64,000 nucleotides of DNA from Neobacillus sp. FSL H8-0543 (GCF_038592905.1 NZ_CP151943.1:1614501-1678500); one strand, 5' to 3'. Numbered from the stretch's first letter, positions 19,493 to 28,536 are shown. A program made the numbers and translations. The notes: generated by a model from the sequence alone, not told the origin.

Positions 19493-21678
19493 TGAGCGGA
19501 AGCAAGATTCTGCAGCAATTCTATACGAGGGACCGCGGCGGTATTTTTCATACAACCGCCGGTTATGACACGATAGCGATTTCCGTGGACCTTGATAAAG
19601 CATTTGTGAAAAAGTATTTGCATCCCATTTGCATTTACTCTTCGCCCAAAACATTGTCAGAGCGCGGTGAAAAAGACGGCTCACTTTATCCGGAAGCCTT
19701 GACCATCATTCAGCCCGAAACTGGCGAATTAATTATTGGCCAGGCCGTGCATGTTCCAACGGATTTTACTGGGCAGCGCAGTAGCTATTTTATGCACAAC
19801 TATATTATTCCGCGGGAATGTAAGGAGGAGTGGCTCAAGAATCCAGCAAAGCTGTTCCAATTAAACGACTTTAAAACATCCTATGATATTGGAATGGGAC
19901 AAGTTCTGCCTGAACCGGAAATTAGTGTGGTGGCAGAAAGGGATTTACTGGCTGATAAAGATGAGCTTCTGCTAGACCTAGGTATCACGGAACCTATTTT
20001 TAAACAGCTATTATTTGCGGTCATGAGCTCGGTTTCCGGCAAGAAGAAGGTGTATATTGCGTTAAATATAGAGGTAAAGGATTATACAAAGATGGCTCGA
20101 AAACTTCTAGAATTACTCTTTCACTATTTACCGTATAGTTACCGAAGGAAACTTGGGGCGCTTTCCTTTTCAAGCGAGCCAGAAGGAAAGAAATACATTG
20201 ATATCACCTTCTTTGAGCCGGGAACCCTTAATCTCCGGAACCGTTCAATGGAAAAACAATTAATTTTTGATTTTTCCACGAAGCGAATTTCCGGGGTTGA
20301 GCTTGAAGGTCAGGAGCATGAATATTTGGATTTTGCTTGGATGTATTTAACAGCAGGTGAAAAGCTTGATGATTTCTTTGCGTTTTCAGAAAGAGCTTTA
20401 ATAGGATTTACCGAAGATCAAAAATTAGAAAAGGATAGCTACTACGAGTTAACTGCCATCTATCAAACTCTTTCTAGTGGAGATACTGGCTATTTTGTGA
20501 AAAATAAAATTGGCTTCCTCTCTAGCCTGCTGAAGTTTTTACAGAAAGACAAGCCTTTGAAAAGGGATTTGGAACAGTTATTTATTGCAATAATTCAGGA
20601 AGAAAAACTAGTAGCGGATGCAGCAACGGCGACTGATATGATCCGAGCGGTGGTTCAATTTAATCATATTTCACTAAATCCGGATGGCCTTTCGTTTATC
20701 CTAAACACTCTTAAACACTATGAAAACGATCCTCTTTTTCATGCGATATGGAAAATCCTTGAGGAGGACAAGCATACCTATTCGCCGCTTGTTGAATTTA
20801 TCAATGAGCACCCGGATTACGGGGAGCTGCTTAATCAATACCTCGATGAAAAATTTAAACCATTGCGGCATGTGGAGGATATTTTACTCTCACTCTCTCA
20901 TTTATTAGTGAACGCACCCTTTTTGTTAAAAAATAGCCAGTTTGAATCGCAGATAATTTTTAAAACGGCAGATGCGGTTGGCGACGCTCTCAACCCATTT
21001 AAGGCAGCAAACCTGGTTAAGGAATATCAGGGGGAAGGGACAGAGTTTGCTTCCTTTAAGGAACGGATGTTGATATTCACGGAAATCGCCTTGCTGGACG
21101 GCATGAATTTAAATAATATTACGCTAGAGGATATTGAGGCGTTCGGGCGATTATCGACTAACAAAATATCAGAACGCGAGCTTAAAGAAGCGGGAATCCT
21201 TCATAAATACAAAATCATGAATGTCCTTTATGATCTATTCAGTTCCCCGGCACTTCCAGTTGAATTATCATTGAAGAGCTTACCTATTAGCAATCGTGAT
21301 GAACTGAGGGAAATTCTTAAACATGTGCTACAAGGCCAGCTTTCACCGACGTATTTTCAGCACCTATTGGCTGCTTTTGCTGGCGAAGGGGGCAGTTATC
21401 ACTATAGTCAACTATTTGCTTACCTTCGCAAGTATGCGGATGAGCAAACAACACTGTTATTTATTCAATGGACGGCGAAAAAAAGTGGGACGGACATACA
21501 TTATCAAAGCTCATTGAAGAAATACTTAAAATCTCCAAATTCGATTTGGCAGAACAAGGCTGTCCGAAAGGAATTGTTAAAGGTCCAATCTGATAGCTTC
21601 AAAAAGCTGATAAAGGAAATTCAAATCGAGACAGCAAGCCCCGTTGTAAAGTTTTTTAAAAAGTATGCCAAACCATAA
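19492..21678 (+). CDS. GAP1-like GTPase-associated protein
   Basis: 728 aa, GTG start overlapping the GTPase stop by one base (translational coupling). The N-terminal ~130 residues (QQFYTRDRGGIFHTTAGYDT... FTGQRSSYFMHNYI) fit the GAP1-N type 2 domain: 'Q..Y.R...G....T.GY.T' followed by a 'GR.S.YF.H' block. The rest is a helical repeat-like region without transmembrane segments. GAP1 proteins were defined by strict linkage with DO-GTPases in predicted biological-conflict operons, and that linkage is seen here. Biochemical GAP activity is not proven by sequence. It is the last gene before a strong terminator. Confidence 0.8.
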   Translation: MSGSKILQQFYTRDRGGIFHTTAGYDTIAISVDLDKAFVKKYLHPICIYSSPKTLSERGEKDGSLYPEALTIIQPETGELIIGQAVHVPTDFTGQRSSYFMHNYIIPRECKEEWLKNPAKLFQLNDFKTSYDIGMGQVLPEPEISVVAERDLLADKDELLLDLGITEPIFKQLLFAVMSSVSGKKKVYIALNIEVKDYTKMARKLLELLFHYLPYSYRRKLGALSFSSEPEGKKYIDITFFEPGTLNLRNRSMEKQLIFDFSTKRISGVELEGQEHEYLDFAWMYLTAGEKLDDFFAFSERALIGFTEDQKLEKDSYYELTAIYQTLSSGDTGYFVKNKIGFLSSLLKFLQKDKPLKRDLEQLFIAIIQEEKLVADAATATDMIRAVVQFNHISLNPDGLSFILNTLKHYENDPLFHAIWKILEEDKHTYSPLVEFINEHPDYGELLNQYLDEKFKPLRHVEDILLSLSHLLVNAPFLLKNSQFESQIIFKTADAVGDALNPFKAANLVKEYQGEGTEFASFKERMLIFTEIALLDGMNLNNITLEDIEAFGRLSTNKISERELKEAGILHKYKIMNVLYDLFSSPALPVELSLKSLPISNRDELREILKHVLQGQLSPTYFQHLLAAFAGEGGSYHYSQLFAYLRKYADEQTTLLFIQWTAKKSGTDIHYQSSLKKYLKSPNSIWQNKAVRKELLKVQSDSFKKLIKEIQIETASPVVKFFKKYAKP

Positions 21679-21715
21679 AAAGACCTCAACCCAATGTAAA
21701 GGGTTGAGGTCTTTT
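21677..21715 (+). terminator. Terminator of the VWA-tubulin-GTPase operon
   Basis: Perfect stem AAAAGACCTCAACCC / GGGTTGAGGTCTTTT with an 8-base loop. It starts within the last codon of the GAP1 gene; A- and T-rich flanks allow it to work in both directions. Confidence 0.9.
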
Positions 21716-21737
21716 CCATCCTATTTTGCGCGGCTAA

Positions 21738-21782
21738 CTGTCCGCCTCAGGTGGACAGTGTCCACGGGCGGTGACAGGCACC
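21738..21782 (+). repeat. Dispersed hairpin element, copy 1
   Basis: Hairpin GTCCGCCTCAGGTGGAC, then GTGTCCACGGGC and the 13-bp core GGTGACAGGCACC. Sits 23 bp after the operon terminator. The ACAGG form of the core; the spacer between the two GTCCAC boxes is short, as in copy 5. Confidence 0.8.
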
Positions 21783-21809
21783 GAATTAGTTAAAGGAACT
21801 ATTAACGAT

Positions 21810-23876
21810 TTAATATCCTAGTCCATGGTCAAAGCCATAGAGGACGCCGCCAGTTTGGTTGTAAATGGTAACTGGTAGTTTTCCTGTTGGGTTGTTTACA
21901 CCAAAGATGGTGTTAACGGTTGCTTCGTAGCTTGCCGGTCTTGTGCCATACTGTGCAAGGTAGGCGTCTGCATTTGGGTAGGACATGATGTCATATGGGT
22001 TTCTGATTCCGACGCCGATTACTGGTACTTCCGTTTGTTCGATGAGCTGGTTAGCTAACTTCATTATGTTAGTGCTTGGCGCTCTGGCACCTACTGTAGA
22101 GGTACTTGTTCCTAAGATAATATATTTTGCTGATTTCGCAATCTCCAAATTGGCAGCTGTAAGTGGAATTGCCGTATTAATAACAGTTACATTTCCTTGA
22201 TGCTTTTGAACTTCAGCAGCGATAGTTGTAGCGTTCGAACCGACGACAACTATTCTTTCTCCTGCGCTTGCGTTAAGTGGCAGCACAGCATCATTTTTCA
22301 CAAGTGTAATTGATTTTTCTGCTGCTTCTTTTTCCACTGCTTTATGTTCAGGGGAACCTACTACTTGTAGGGCGTTGGCGATTTTTTCATCGATACTCTT
22401 TTCAACATCAGCCTTTACAATTCCTCTGTTTAATTTCAAGGTCAAGATTCGCTCGACTGACTGTTCGATTCTTTCTATTGAGATTTCGCCCGTATTTACC
22501 GCATCGTAGAGGCCGTTCGCGACTGCATCAAGACCAACAGGCATTAAAACAATGTCAGAGCCCGCTTTTACGGTACGTATGGCAGCATCTACTGGTCCAA
22601 AGTGGTCTGCGATTGCCTGCATATTCATCGCATCTGTAATAATAAGCCCGTTATAGCCCATCTCTTCACGCATAAGACCCGTTAATACTTTGTTAGATAG
22701 TGTAGCTGGTACAGGAATCACTGAACCATCCTTTTTAGAGATCGCCGTTGAATCATCGACATTTGGAAAGGTCACGTGAGCGGTCATCACCGCATCAATT
22801 CCGGCGTTCATTGCTTGCTGAAACGGATATAATTCTACTGCTTTTAAACGATCAATATCATGTGGTACAACTGGCAATGAAAAGTGTGAATCTGTCGCTG
22901 TATCGCCATGTCCTGGAAAATGCTTTGCAGTTGCAGCTGTCCCGCTTTCTTGAAGACCTTTAATATAGGCTGTTCCCATTTTCCCAACTAACTCAGGATC
23001 TTCACCATATGAACGAACACCGATAACTGGATTATCCGGATTATTATTTACATCGAGTACAGGTGCTAAATTCATATTGATTCCAAGCGAGTGGAGTTCT
23101 TCGCCAATTGCTTTTCCAACCTTTTCAGCTACCTCTTCAGACCTTGTTGCTCCAAGTGCCATATTCCCTGGCATATGAGTACCTGATTGAAGACGCGTGA
23201 CAATTCCACCTTCTTGGTCAATTGTAATCAACAGATTATACTTTTCTGCAGCTTCTTGATAGGCATTTACAAGTCTAGCTGTTTGCTCTGTTCCAACAAC
23301 ATTTTCCGCAAATAAAATAACCCCACCAAGATGATAATCCTTTACCTGTTGAGCAATTTCTTCATTCATTACCGTTACATTTTTGCCCTTCCAGTTTCTA
23401 TAATCAGGCATTAACATTTGTCCGACCTTTTCTTCCATTGTCATCTGCTTGATTGCATGATCGATGAGGTCATAGCGCTTTCCTGTTTCTTTTTTAATAA
23501 GAATTTCATCCTGATTCCCTTTGAATTGAATCGAAATTCTATCACTAAAGCTACCATCTGTAACCGTGATAAACGTTTTGCCATTGTGACCGGATAACGT
23601 CACTTCACCATCTTCAGTTACAGAGGCAACATTTTTGTTAGATGACTTCCATCTTATATTCTCTGACGCTAGTAGAAACTGGCCATTCTCATAAACATGG
23701 AGTGGATTCAAATCAATTTTATTATCTTTTACTTCCCGGCTTACTTGGGGTATGTTAAGATCAATCACTAAGTCCTCGATTCCCGTTGCAGCTGTTGCTT
23801 GCGAAAAAGGAATGCCAGTTAAAACGAGTGCAAATGCCATAAATGCAGTGATAAATGTTTTAAAATAATTCCGCAT
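21810..23876 (-). CDS. nagZ: Glycoside hydrolase family 3 beta-N-acetylglucosaminidase (secreted)
   Basis: 688 aa. Signal peptide (FITAFMAFALVLTG...ATA), a short Ig-like/BIG2-type domain (~35-115, WKSSNKNVASV...GKTFITV), the GH3 TIM barrel (~140-480) and a GH3 C-terminal domain (~510-680). KHFPGHGDTATDSH carries the His/Asp dyad specific to NagZ-type enzymes, and ITDAMNMQAI holds the nucleophile Asp. It removes GlcNAc from peptidoglycan fragments during cell-wall turnover (B. subtilis NagZ/YbbD). I start at the second ATG because GGGG is six bases upstream of it but touches the first. There is no murP or amidase gene next to it here. Confidence 0.9.
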   Translation of the reverse strand: MRNYFKTFITAFMAFALVLTGIPFSQATAATGIEDLVIDLNIPQVSREVKDNKIDLNPLHVYENGQFLLASENIRWKSSNKNVASVTEDGEVTLSGHNGKTFITVTDGSFSDRISIQFKGNQDEILIKKETGKRYDLIDHAIKQMTMEEKVGQMLMPDYRNWKGKNVTVMNEEIAQQVKDYHLGGVILFAENVVGTEQTARLVNAYQEAAEKYNLLITIDQEGGIVTRLQSGTHMPGNMALGATRSEEVAEKVGKAIGEELHSLGINMNLAPVLDVNNNPDNPVIGVRSYGEDPELVGKMGTAYIKGLQESGTAATAKHFPGHGDTATDSHFSLPVVPHDIDRLKAVELYPFQQAMNAGIDAVMTAHVTFPNVDDSTAISKKDGSVIPVPATLSNKVLTGLMREEMGYNGLIITDAMNMQAIADHFGPVDAAIRTVKAGSDIVLMPVGLDAVANGLYDAVNTGEISIERIEQSVERILTLKLNRGIVKADVEKSIDEKIANALQVVGSPEHKAVEKEAAEKSITLVKNDAVLPLNASAGERIVVVGSNATTIAAEVQKHQGNVTVINTAIPLTAANLEIAKSAKYIILGTSTSTVGARAPSTNIMKLANQLIEQTEVPVIGVGIRNPYDIMSYPNADAYLAQYGTRPASYEATVNTIFGVNNPTGKLPVTIYNQTGGVLYGFDHGLGY

Positions 23877-24350
23877 TTTCATCCCCCGATTCTATTTAAC
23901 TTTTTGAAAAAGTAATTTGTCTTTCTATCTCTCCCCACCCTTACAACAAAGATGCAGTAGCATAGGATCATATTTTTCTGAAGTGGGCTTTGTACACTTG
24001 AAATGAAGATTGTTACGAAGTGCGTTTAATATTGGAATAACGCTAAATCCCTGTATAAACAAACATATGTGGCTGTGTGGTTTCTCTGTAGGTGTAAGTT
24101 TCTCCAGTTTATCACCATCAAGACATTTCACTGTAATTACATTACTAAACAGGAACAGATTAAACTACTGGATCTGGTTCTTTTTACATACATCCCCCTT
24201 TCGCTTATTCATCAATTGCAGTAGAACTCTATGTATTGAATTTTCGCGGTAACGCTTACAATACACTAAAATTATAAACTTTTATGTGTACAGTCGTCTA
24301 TACCACTTAAGCCCTAAAGCCTTCTCGTTTGTACTACTTTAGTCTCAGTT
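23877..24350. other. Intergenic stretch without a recognised gene
   Basis: About 470 bases. Short frames exist on both strands (68 and 80 codons) but none has a convincing ribosome site or recognisable family. The promoter of the leftward GH3 gene should lie here. A decayed gene is possible. Confidence 0.5.
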
Positions 24351-24372
24351 AAAAAGGCCCCTGTAAGGGACC
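24351..24372 (-). terminator. Terminator of the 49-aa gene
   Basis: Minus strand GGTCCCT-TAC-AGGGGCC (one G-T pair) followed by TTTTT, two bases past the small gene's stop. Confidence 0.75.
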
Positions 24373-24373
24373 A

Positions 24374-24523
24374 CTATGGCTTCACACTTTCACTTTGGTT
24401 CTCATTGTCAGTTGTTTTATCCTTTTTTATAATATTCTCAAGTTCACCCGTATCACCTTTCGCATTAATAATCTCAAAAATTTGATTTAGGCCTTCACTT
24501 GTTTGGTCATGCTCATTTTTCAT
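24374..24523 (-). CDS. 49-aa hydrophilic small protein
   Basis: Begins MKNEHDQTSEG, ends NENQSESVKP; highly charged, no membrane segment, probably soluble and partly disordered. GGAGG ten bases before the ATG and a terminator directly after the stop support a real gene. It is 25 bp downstream of cutC and in the same direction, so probably co-transcribed. No family recognised. Confidence 0.6.
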   Translation of the reverse strand: MKNEHDQTSEGLNQIFEIINAKGDTGELENIIKKDKTTDNENQSESVKP

Positions 24524-24548
24524 GACTTGTCTGCCTCCTGATGAGAAA

Positions 24549-25253
24549 TTATTTAGTTTTACTATGCCCAGCTAATTCCCTCATTATCGAAACTAGTTCA
24601 ACAGCCTTTTCTGAAGATACACTTTGAAGCACACTATTTCCGTGACGAACAGCTGTCCCAAAATGATAGCACCCTGTACCTACAAGCGAATGAACCTCAT
24701 GAATATTATCCCTGGTCAGTCCACTACCAATGAGGATATCCGTATCGGGACAACTTTCCTTTATTTTCACTAATGTCTCCAGTCTTGTTGGCCAATCTCC
24801 GTGACCACCAGAGGTTAATATCGTATGAATTTGCGGGTATTGATTCAATTTTCCAGCCGATTCTACTATATTCTTTGAACTGTCGATTGCTCGATGGAAG
24901 GTAACCTCCATTTTTCTCGTCTCTGTAAATAGTTCATCGAGCTGCTGGAAATCGATATGCCCTTCTTTGTCTAGCATCCCCAAAACAACCCCGTTTGCCC
25001 CTAAGGACCCGATCGTCCGGATATCCTTTTTCATAATCGCTAGATCATCCTTCGAATAATAAAATGAATTCGCATGGGGTCTAACCATAACATTGACCGG
25101 GATGCTAACGCTGCTGACTACTTTTTCTATCAATCCATAGCTTGGGGTTAACCCGCCCTCCGTCAAACCAGAGACAAGCTCAATTCGATCTGCTCCTGAT
25201 TTTTCAATTATTAAAGCATCCTCAATCGTGGTTGCAATATATTCAATTAACAT
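24549..25253 (-). CDS. cutC: CutC family protein
   Basis: 234 aa TIM-barrel protein of the CutC family, historically linked to copper homeostasis in E. coli, though the biochemical role is unsettled. Family signatures: IEKSGADRIELVSGLTEGGL (~18-37), VMVRPHA, VTFHRAIDSS and ILTSGG. Full length. The GTG nine bases further upstream overlaps the ribosome site, so I take ATG 25253, with GGAG nine bases upstream. The next divergent gene encodes a copper enzyme (nitrite reductase), which would fit copper handling, but the two are ~280 bp apart and divergent. Confidence 0.88.
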   Translation of the reverse strand: MLIEYIATTIEDALIIEKSGADRIELVSGLTEGGLTPSYGLIEKVVSSVSIPVNVMVRPHANSFYYSKDDLAIMKKDIRTIGSLGANGVVLGMLDKEGHIDFQQLDELFTETRKMEVTFHRAIDSSKNIVESAGKLNQYPQIHTILTSGGHGDWPTRLETLVKIKESCPDTDILIGSGLTRDNIHEVHSLVGTGCYHFGTAVRHGNSVLQSVSSEKAVELVSIMRELAGHSKTK

Positions 25254-25391
25254 GCTCTTCACTCCGATTCCTAATGTGTACGTACTTACTAATTGTACCT
25301 AATTGGTCGGAAAAGGAAAATTACTTAAACAACTTATTAATGTTATTAATTGCTCACTAATTCACAAAGTGTTCATAAACACCCGAAAATA

Positions 25392-25407
25392 AGTGATTAG
25401 AATCACT
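25392..25407 (+). promoter_or_regulatory. FNR/CRP-family-like dyad upstream of nirK
   Basis: AGTGA-TTAGAA-TCACT, a perfect inverted repeat with six-base spacing. It differs from the FNR consensus TGTGA-N6-TCACA by one symmetrical position per half. Oxygen or nitrite control of a nitrite reductase by an FNR-type regulator would be expected. Confidence 0.5.
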
Positions 25408-25422
25408 AGGAAAGCGCTTGCA
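25408..25422 (+). promoter_or_regulatory. cre-like site (CcpA) upstream of nirK
   Basis: AGGAAAGCGCTTGCA matches the cre consensus WTGNAANCGNWNNCW with one mismatch; it abuts the FNR-like dyad. Carbon catabolite control is possible. Confidence 0.4.
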
Positions 25423-25536
25423 AAAGTTAAAATTAAGGGGTAATCAATAGCAATCTCACAAATAAGTTTAGTCTCTAATCACAGTTTTTTGAGCTTAAAA
25501 GTTGTTCAAATAAAAGGGGTAATGGAGGAGATTTTA

Positions 25537-26586
25537 GTGGGTAAGATAGGGAAATTTATTACGGTAATTGTCACTTCTGTCATGGTTTTAAGTGCGTGCA
25601 ATGCGCAAAGTGAAACAGATGTAAAGCAAACGGTAAAGGCTAAGGAAAACACGGCATCCCAGGTAATCGAACCCCATAAAGGACTCAATCAACAGCCAAT
25701 CCCGCTTAAAATGGAACGCGTAGGCGAGCATGAAGTTAACGTTGAAATGACTTCGCAAATAACTGATATCGAAATTAATAAAGGAAATATCTATAAAGCT
25801 TGGACATTTAACGGGGAAGCACCAGGACCAGTCATTGTTGTAAATGAAGGAGACACAATCAATTTTACTTTGAAAAACATCGACCCTGCCATCCCGCATA
25901 GCATGGATTTCCATGCCGTACATGCTTCACCATCAAAGGATTTTATCGATGTAATGCCAAATGAAACAGGTACATTTTCTTATCCGGCTAACAATCCTGG
26001 CGTGTTTATGTATCACTGTGGTACGAAGCCAGTGTTATCACATATTGCAAACGGAATGCACGGTACAATTATCGTAAAACCAAAAGACGGCTACCCGACT
26101 GACTCTGAAGTGGATCGTGAGTTTGTTATCATCCAAAATGAATGGTATAAATACAACGACTTAGAGGACTTTACTAATGGAACACCAAGTCAAGTCGTCT
26201 TCTCTACCAAAGCCTTAAAAGAGGGCGATCTCAATACAAACGGTACAGTTGGAGCGCTAGTCGATACCCCATTGCTTGCCAAAGTCGGAGATAAAGTTAG
26301 ATTTTACGTTAACAACATTGGACCAAATGAAGTCAGCAGCTTCCATGTCGTAGGAACCCTCTTTGATACTGTCTATATCGATGGAAATCCTTTTAACCTA
26401 ATGAAAGGCATGCAAACCGTTATGCTGCCTGCAAGCGGCGGAGCGGTTGTTGAATTCACAGTCACTAAAGAAGGCAGTTACCCTATTGTTACACATCAAT
26501 TCAATCATGCAACAAAAGGCGCTGTCGGGATATTGAAAGTCACCAAAGACGGCACCGATGATGGCAGTGAAAACATGTCACACTAA
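25537..26586 (+). CDS. nirK: Copper-containing nitrite reductase (lipoprotein)
   Basis: 349 aa, reduces nitrite to nitric oxide. Signal peptide with lipobox LSAC, so the enzyme is tethered outside the membrane. Two cupredoxin domains. Domain 1 has PHSMDFHA (type 1 His, catalytic Asp, type 2 His) and MYHCGTKP...HIANGMHG (type 2 His, type 1 Cys, His and Met). Domain 2 has SSFHVVG (catalytic His) and THQFNHA (type 2 His). All copper ligands of NirK are therefore in place, which argues against a plain laccase-like protein. I choose GTG 25537, eight bases after GGAGG. Neighbours give no other denitrification gene. Confidence 0.88.
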   Translation: MGKIGKFITVIVTSVMVLSACNAQSETDVKQTVKAKENTASQVIEPHKGLNQQPIPLKMERVGEHEVNVEMTSQITDIEINKGNIYKAWTFNGEAPGPVIVVNEGDTINFTLKNIDPAIPHSMDFHAVHASPSKDFIDVMPNETGTFSYPANNPGVFMYHCGTKPVLSHIANGMHGTIIVKPKDGYPTDSEVDREFVIIQNEWYKYNDLEDFTNGTPSQVVFSTKALKEGDLNTNGTVGALVDTPLLAKVGDKVRFYVNNIGPNEVSSFHVVGTLFDTVYIDGNPFNLMKGMQTVMLPASGGAVVEFTVTKEGSYPIVTHQFNHATKGAVGILKVTKDGTDDGSENMSH

Positions 26587-26596
26587 ACCTAAAAGT

Positions 26597-26629
26597 AAGT
26601 ATCAGAGGCTCGACCTTTGGTACTTTTTT
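26597..26629 (+). terminator. nirK terminator
   Basis: 12-bp stem AAGTATCAGAGG / CCTTTGGTACTT (two G-T pairs), five-base loop, then six T in all. Confidence 0.8.
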
Positions 26630-26763
26630 GTATTATTGATAGAGTTCTTCATGAAACAGTAGAATCCTGTCGAAAATATTTATGAGCCCTCCTGACAATA
26701 TTCTTCAATTCTCACAACTAGCATTTGATATGTTAGTAGAAAATAATAGATTGAGGTGCTCCG

Positions 26764-26952
26764 ATGTACTTTGAAATATTGTTAGATGCGGTTTTAGGTG
26801 ATCGTCAAATTTTTCATATTATGGAATGCCCCGTTTGCAGTTATGAAGAAATCTACTATGAGGATACCCAATCAAAGGAATTGATCGGCAGGGCCTGCTC
26901 AACATGCAACTTTGTTCAAAAATTTGATTTCGTGACCGAAGAAAAGGCCTAG
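26764..26952 (+). CDS. Small zinc-ribbon protein
   Basis: 62 aa with CPVC (~22-25) and CSTC (~45-48), a compact zinc ribbon, and an acidic tail. GAGGTG lies six bases before ATG, and a terminator overlaps the stop. Possibly a nucleic-acid- or protein-binding small regulator; no family recognised. Confidence 0.7.
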   Translation: MYFEILLDAVLGDRQIFHIMECPVCSYEEIYYEDTQSKELIGRACSTCNFVQKFDFVTEEKA

Positions 26953-26970
26953 GAAATTTTTCCTAGGCTT
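26945..26970. terminator. Bidirectional terminator between two small convergent genes
   Basis: Stem GCCTAGGAAA / TTTCCTAGGC with short T-rich flanks. Confidence 0.75.
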
Positions 26971-26981
26971 TCTCTGATTAA

Positions 26982-27152
26982 TTATATCCTCGCACCCAAC
27001 TCAATTGCTTTACTATTATGATAAAGCGCCTTCATCCTTAACTCAGATTTAAGCTCTTCCCTTAAACAATCCTGCTGGAGTAATACATGATGGCGATGCT
27101 GAACTAAATGATAAAAATATTTTCCCTTAATAAAAAAACTTTTTAACAACAC
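26982..27152 (-). CDS. 56-aa small protein, GTG start
   Basis: GTG at 27152 is preceded by GAGGAGG seven bases upstream; the overlapping ATG two bases before it would hit a stop after two codons. The protein (LLKSFFIKGKYFYHLVQHRHH...) is basic and His-rich with a helical amphipathic middle (LREELKSELRMKALYH). It ends just before a shared terminator. No family recognised; the excellent ribosome site is the main support. Confidence 0.55.
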   Translation of the reverse strand: MLLKSFFIKGKYFYHLVQHRHHVLLQQDCLREELKSELRMKALYHNSKAIELGARI

Positions 27153-27515
27153 ATGAATACCTCCTCGTTTGGTTTACATAAATCGACGGAGTTGTCGTGT
27201 TCGATAACTGGCTGGCATCGTCTATAACATTAGCCCCTTTAGTTTTGCGTCACCATTTTTCAATAGTTTTGCCATTTCGTACGATTTATGTGTCTATTTA
27301 TAATGTATTCCATATGTTAACAAAAATAAAGTGACAAATTACCTATTGATATTTTTTCTGCGTTATTTCCCTTACTATTTGGCCTATTTCTAGAAGGATC
27401 GTAACTTTTATTAAATCATTGACGTCAAATTAGAAAAGGGATAACCTTATTTTGATTTGAAAAAATTGATTGATAGATATAAATAGATTAATAGGATTCT
27501 ATAAAGGAGTTTGAC
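27153..27515. other. Intergenic, divergent promoter region
   Basis: AT-rich, about 360 bases, must hold promoters of the leftward small gene and of the rightward carboxypeptidase. I see only weak -35/-10 candidates (e.g. TTGAAA, 17-bp spacer, TAAATA near 27460-27490) and no operator or RNA structure. Confidence 0.4.
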
Positions 27516-28448
27516 ATGTTTAAATACCTTACAATTGGCATATTTTTTGTCATTTTAGCTTTACCATTAACAGGCTGTTCAAGTGATATTTTGAATGCTT
27601 TACAGCAGCCTCAAAAAGCAGTTGAACAGGAGAAGGAAGCAGGAAAGCCTGCACCTGAAAACAATGCGGACAAAAACACGGAAACACCAGTGAAGAATAC
27701 GGAATCTGCTGCCCAACCAGAGAAAGTTCCGCCCGCTCCTAAACAGGAAAATACAACACCTCCTCCCACTCTAAACCAAGGGACAGGGAAAAAAACGGAC
27801 CCAGGTCTAAAACTGGAAGAAAACAAGCCTGCTAAGAAGGAAGAGGAGAGTATTCCAGTTGTTGCTAATCCAGCGAGTATCCAGGTTCTTGTTAATAAAC
27901 AAAACAAGCTACCGGATAGTTATAACCCAACAGACTTGGTATATACGCAAGTTCCCTTCGTTTTTAAAGAACAATCAGACAAACGTAAGATGCGCAGTGA
28001 AGCGGCTACAGCCATAAATACCCTTTTCACAGAAGCAAATAAACAGGGAATAAGTCTATTAGGTGTTTCAGCCTATCGCTCACACGCAACACAAGTATCC
28101 CTCTTTAACTATTATGTAAATAGAGATGGCTATGAAAAGGCACGGACTTACAGTGCCTTACCAGGTACGAGTGAACATGAAACAGGCCTAACCATCGATG
28201 TGACTGGAGGAGATGGGAAATGTGCTGCTATGGATTGCTTTGGAGCAACAAAGGAGGCAATATGGCTGGAAGCACATGCGGCTGAATATGGCTTTATTAT
28301 TCGCTATCCAAAAGGTAAAGAAGCAATCACTGGCTATCAGTATGAGCCATGGCATCTTCGTTATGTTGGAAAAGCAATGGCGTTAGAAATTATGAGTAAA
28401 GGCATTACCCTTGAGGAATATTTAAACGCTATACCTGTTAATAATTAA
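27516..28448 (+). CDS. VanY-type D-Ala-D-Ala carboxypeptidase lipoprotein
   Basis: 310 aa. Lipobox LTGC at ~18-21, then ~110 residues of Pro/Lys/Glu-rich linker spanning the wall, then a VanY/LdcB peptidase M15B domain (~125-305). Zinc-site motifs: SEHETGLTIDV (His and Asp) and EPWHLRYVG (His), with the YRSHATQ substrate block. It trims the terminal D-Ala or acts as an L,D/D,D-carboxypeptidase on peptidoglycan stems. AAAGGAG before ATG; single gene with its own terminator. No van resistance genes around it, so housekeeping wall remodelling is likelier than glycopeptide resistance. Confidence 0.88.
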   Translation: MFKYLTIGIFFVILALPLTGCSSDILNALQQPQKAVEQEKEAGKPAPENNADKNTETPVKNTESAAQPEKVPPAPKQENTTPPPTLNQGTGKKTDPGLKLEENKPAKKEEESIPVVANPASIQVLVNKQNKLPDSYNPTDLVYTQVPFVFKEQSDKRKMRSEAATAINTLFTEANKQGISLLGVSAYRSHATQVSLFNYYVNRDGYEKARTYSALPGTSEHETGLTIDVTGGDGKCAAMDCFGATKEAIWLEAHAAEYGFIIRYPKGKEAITGYQYEPWHLRYVGKAMALEIMSKGITLEEYLNAIPVNN

Positions 28449-28495
28449 CGGCTGGAAGTAGTTTAGTTTTTTAAAAATACGCCTTTAATGAAAAA

Positions 28496-28536
28496 AAGCG
28501 TCAGGTCCGCTAATGGACTTGACGCTTCTTTTATAG
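28496..28536. terminator. Bidirectional terminator
   Basis: Stem AAGCGTCAGGTCC / GGACTTGACGCTT (one mismatch), T-runs on both sides, between convergent genes. Confidence 0.85.

Noticed and set aside
23925..24252. Overlapping 68- and 80-codon frames on opposite strands
   Set aside because: No ribosome sites, no recognisable family, poor codon pattern; left as intergenic.
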